This document shows positions 63,345 to 64,000 of a DNA stretch of 64,000 nucleotides, piece by piece. The position numbers were made by a program, and so were the translations under genes. Source of the DNA: UBA7672 sp040398465 (GTDB lineage: Bacteria; Pseudomonadota; Alphaproteobacteria; Caulobacterales; Hyphomonadaceae); the NCBI GenBank assembly GCA_040398465.1, contig JBBAUA010000008.1, positions 20,719-84,718 on the forward strand, read 5' to 3'. The first letter of the stretch is position 1. Each line of letters opens with the position of its first letter. The notes beneath the pieces were generated by a model. It searched no databases. It worked only from the letters and a program-made list of their open reading frames with translations, and had not been told where the DNA came from.

Positions 63345-64000
63345 ATGAGTCTAACCCCCTCGCAGCTGGAACGCTACGCCCGGCACATCATGCTGCGGGA
63401 GGTCGGCGGACCGGGGCAGCAGAGGCTGCTTCTGTCGCATGTGGTGATGATCGGTGCGGGCGCGCTGGGCGGGCCTGCGGCGATGTATCTGGCGGCTGCC
63501 GGGGTCGGGTCGCTGACGATCATTGATGATGACACGGTGTCGCTGTCGAACCTGCAGCGGCAGGTGCTGTTTGCGACGGCGGATGTGGGGCGGGCGAAGA
63601 CCGAGGCCGCGCGTGAGCGTCTCGGTGCGCTGAATCCGGATGTGGCGATTCGCGGCGAACAACTGCGACTCGATGCGGCGAATGCAGATGCGCTGATCGC
63701 GGGCGCCGATCTTGTCGTCGACGGGTCGGACAGTTTCGCGACGCGGTTTGATGTGAATGCGGCGTGTCATCGGGCGGGTGTTGCGCTGGTGTCAGGCGCG
63801 GTTGGACGCTGGAGCGCGCAGGTCTCGGTGTTCAGGTCGGGACTGACGAAGGGCAAGCCGGCTGGCGAGCGCCTGCCCTGCTATCGCTGTCTCGTCTCCG
63901 ACATGCCCGAGACGGAAGAGACGTGCGCGATGGTTGGCGTGATCGGGCCGCTGACGGGAATGATCGGCGCGCGCATGGCGCTGGAGGCGGTGAAGGAGAT
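63345..64000 (+). CDS. moeB: MoeB/ThiF-family adenylyltransferase (partial, runs off the window)
   Basis: The first 218 residues of an E1-like enzyme that adenylates the C-terminal Gly of a small sulfur carrier protein (MoaD or ThiS). It shows the start SLTPSQLERYARHIMLREVGG, the nucleotide loop MIGAGALGGPAAMYLAAAGVG, IIDDDTVSLSNLQRQVLF with the Asp and Arg of the active site, and a zinc CYRC pair (LPCYRCLV). HesA/MoeB membership is certain; separating MoeB from ThiF needs the missing end. The gene is divergent from the Pif1-like helicase gene. Confidence 0.88.
   Translation, partial: MSLTPSQLERYARHIMLREVGGPGQQRLLLSHVVMIGAGALGGPAAMYLAAAGVGSLTIIDDDTVSLSNLQRQVLFATADVGRAKTEAARERLGALNPDVAIRGEQLRLDAANADALIAGADLVVDGSDSFATRFDVNAACHRAGVALVSGAVGRWSAQVSVFRSGLTKGKPAGERLPCYRCLVSDMPETEETCAMVGVIGPLTGMIGARMALEAVKE

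Overview
This window is high-GC DNA with tightly packed genes from an alphaproteobacterium, most likely of the Caulobacterales/Hyphomonadales (Hyphomonadaceae-like). The placement is an inference from several signs: a 180-kDa-class NAD-glutamate dehydrogenase of the Caulobacter GdhZ type, a CC0125/CC1285-family lipoprotein, DUF2794 and DUF1674 proteins, the acnA/ccmABCDG arrangement common in Alphaproteobacteria, and a CtrA-like TTAACCAT half-site. I see no rRNA, tRNA, CRISPR array, integrase, transposase or prophage gene. The content is mostly chromosomal housekeeping, with a few less familiar genes.

Layout. 1-8 kb: start of a circularly permuted ATP-grasp gene (cut by the window edge), a PAP2 phosphatase, a secreted protein of unknown function, queG-mtgA, mutM, and divergent ubiE-ubiB. 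8-11 kb: a histone-H1-like basic protein and a two-gene unit made of a HerA/YjgR-type ATPase and a degenerate SRAP (YedK) protein. 11-19 kb: an AI-2E family permease, gdhZ, a GNAT acetyltransferase and a TerC-type membrane protein. 19-24 kb: a two-subunit molybdenum oxidoreductase with a strong operator-like sequence upstream, a small membrane protein, a coupled secreted-protein/DUF2145 lipoprotein pair, and an FMN reductase divergent from a MarR regulator with two palindromic operators. 24-31 kb: mtaB-ftsY-EamA, a GH5-like secreted hydrolase divergent from a flippase, and yciB. 31-36 kb: Nudix-globin, an unusual MarR protein with basic tails, and ccmABCDG. 36-44 kb: acnA, a DUF1223 protein, and a four-gene GldA/F/G-DUF4340 ABC system. 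44-53 kb: DUF2794, a Bax-inhibitor-1 protein, thpR, htpX, DUF1674, a Pro/Gly-rich secreted protein, glk, a CPA2 antiporter, a CDF metal exporter, a glycosyltransferase and a CC0125 lipoprotein. 53-64 kb: aldehyde dehydrogenase, carboxylesterase, GST, a GFA protein, greB, coaBC, a Dabb protein, dut, a Pif1-like helicase and the start of a MoeB/ThiF gene.

Functional links. ubiE/ubiB serve ubiquinone synthesis. ccmABCDG serves cytochrome c maturation. acnA and gdhZ feed the TCA cycle, and the DUF1674 protein may assist succinate dehydrogenase assembly. mutM and dut protect DNA from base damage and uracil. ftsY, yciB and mtgA belong to envelope and membrane biogenesis. Convergent genes are packed unusually closely: nine of fourteen convergent pairs end within 6 bp of each other or share stop-codon bases.

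No complete new system is obvious. The best candidates for follow-up are the YjgR-SRAP pair with lost SRAP catalytic residues, the DUF2145 pair that may carry a permuted papain-like fold, the triple half-site operator before the oxidoreductase, the MarR operator lying over its own start codon, and the histone-tailed MarR protein.
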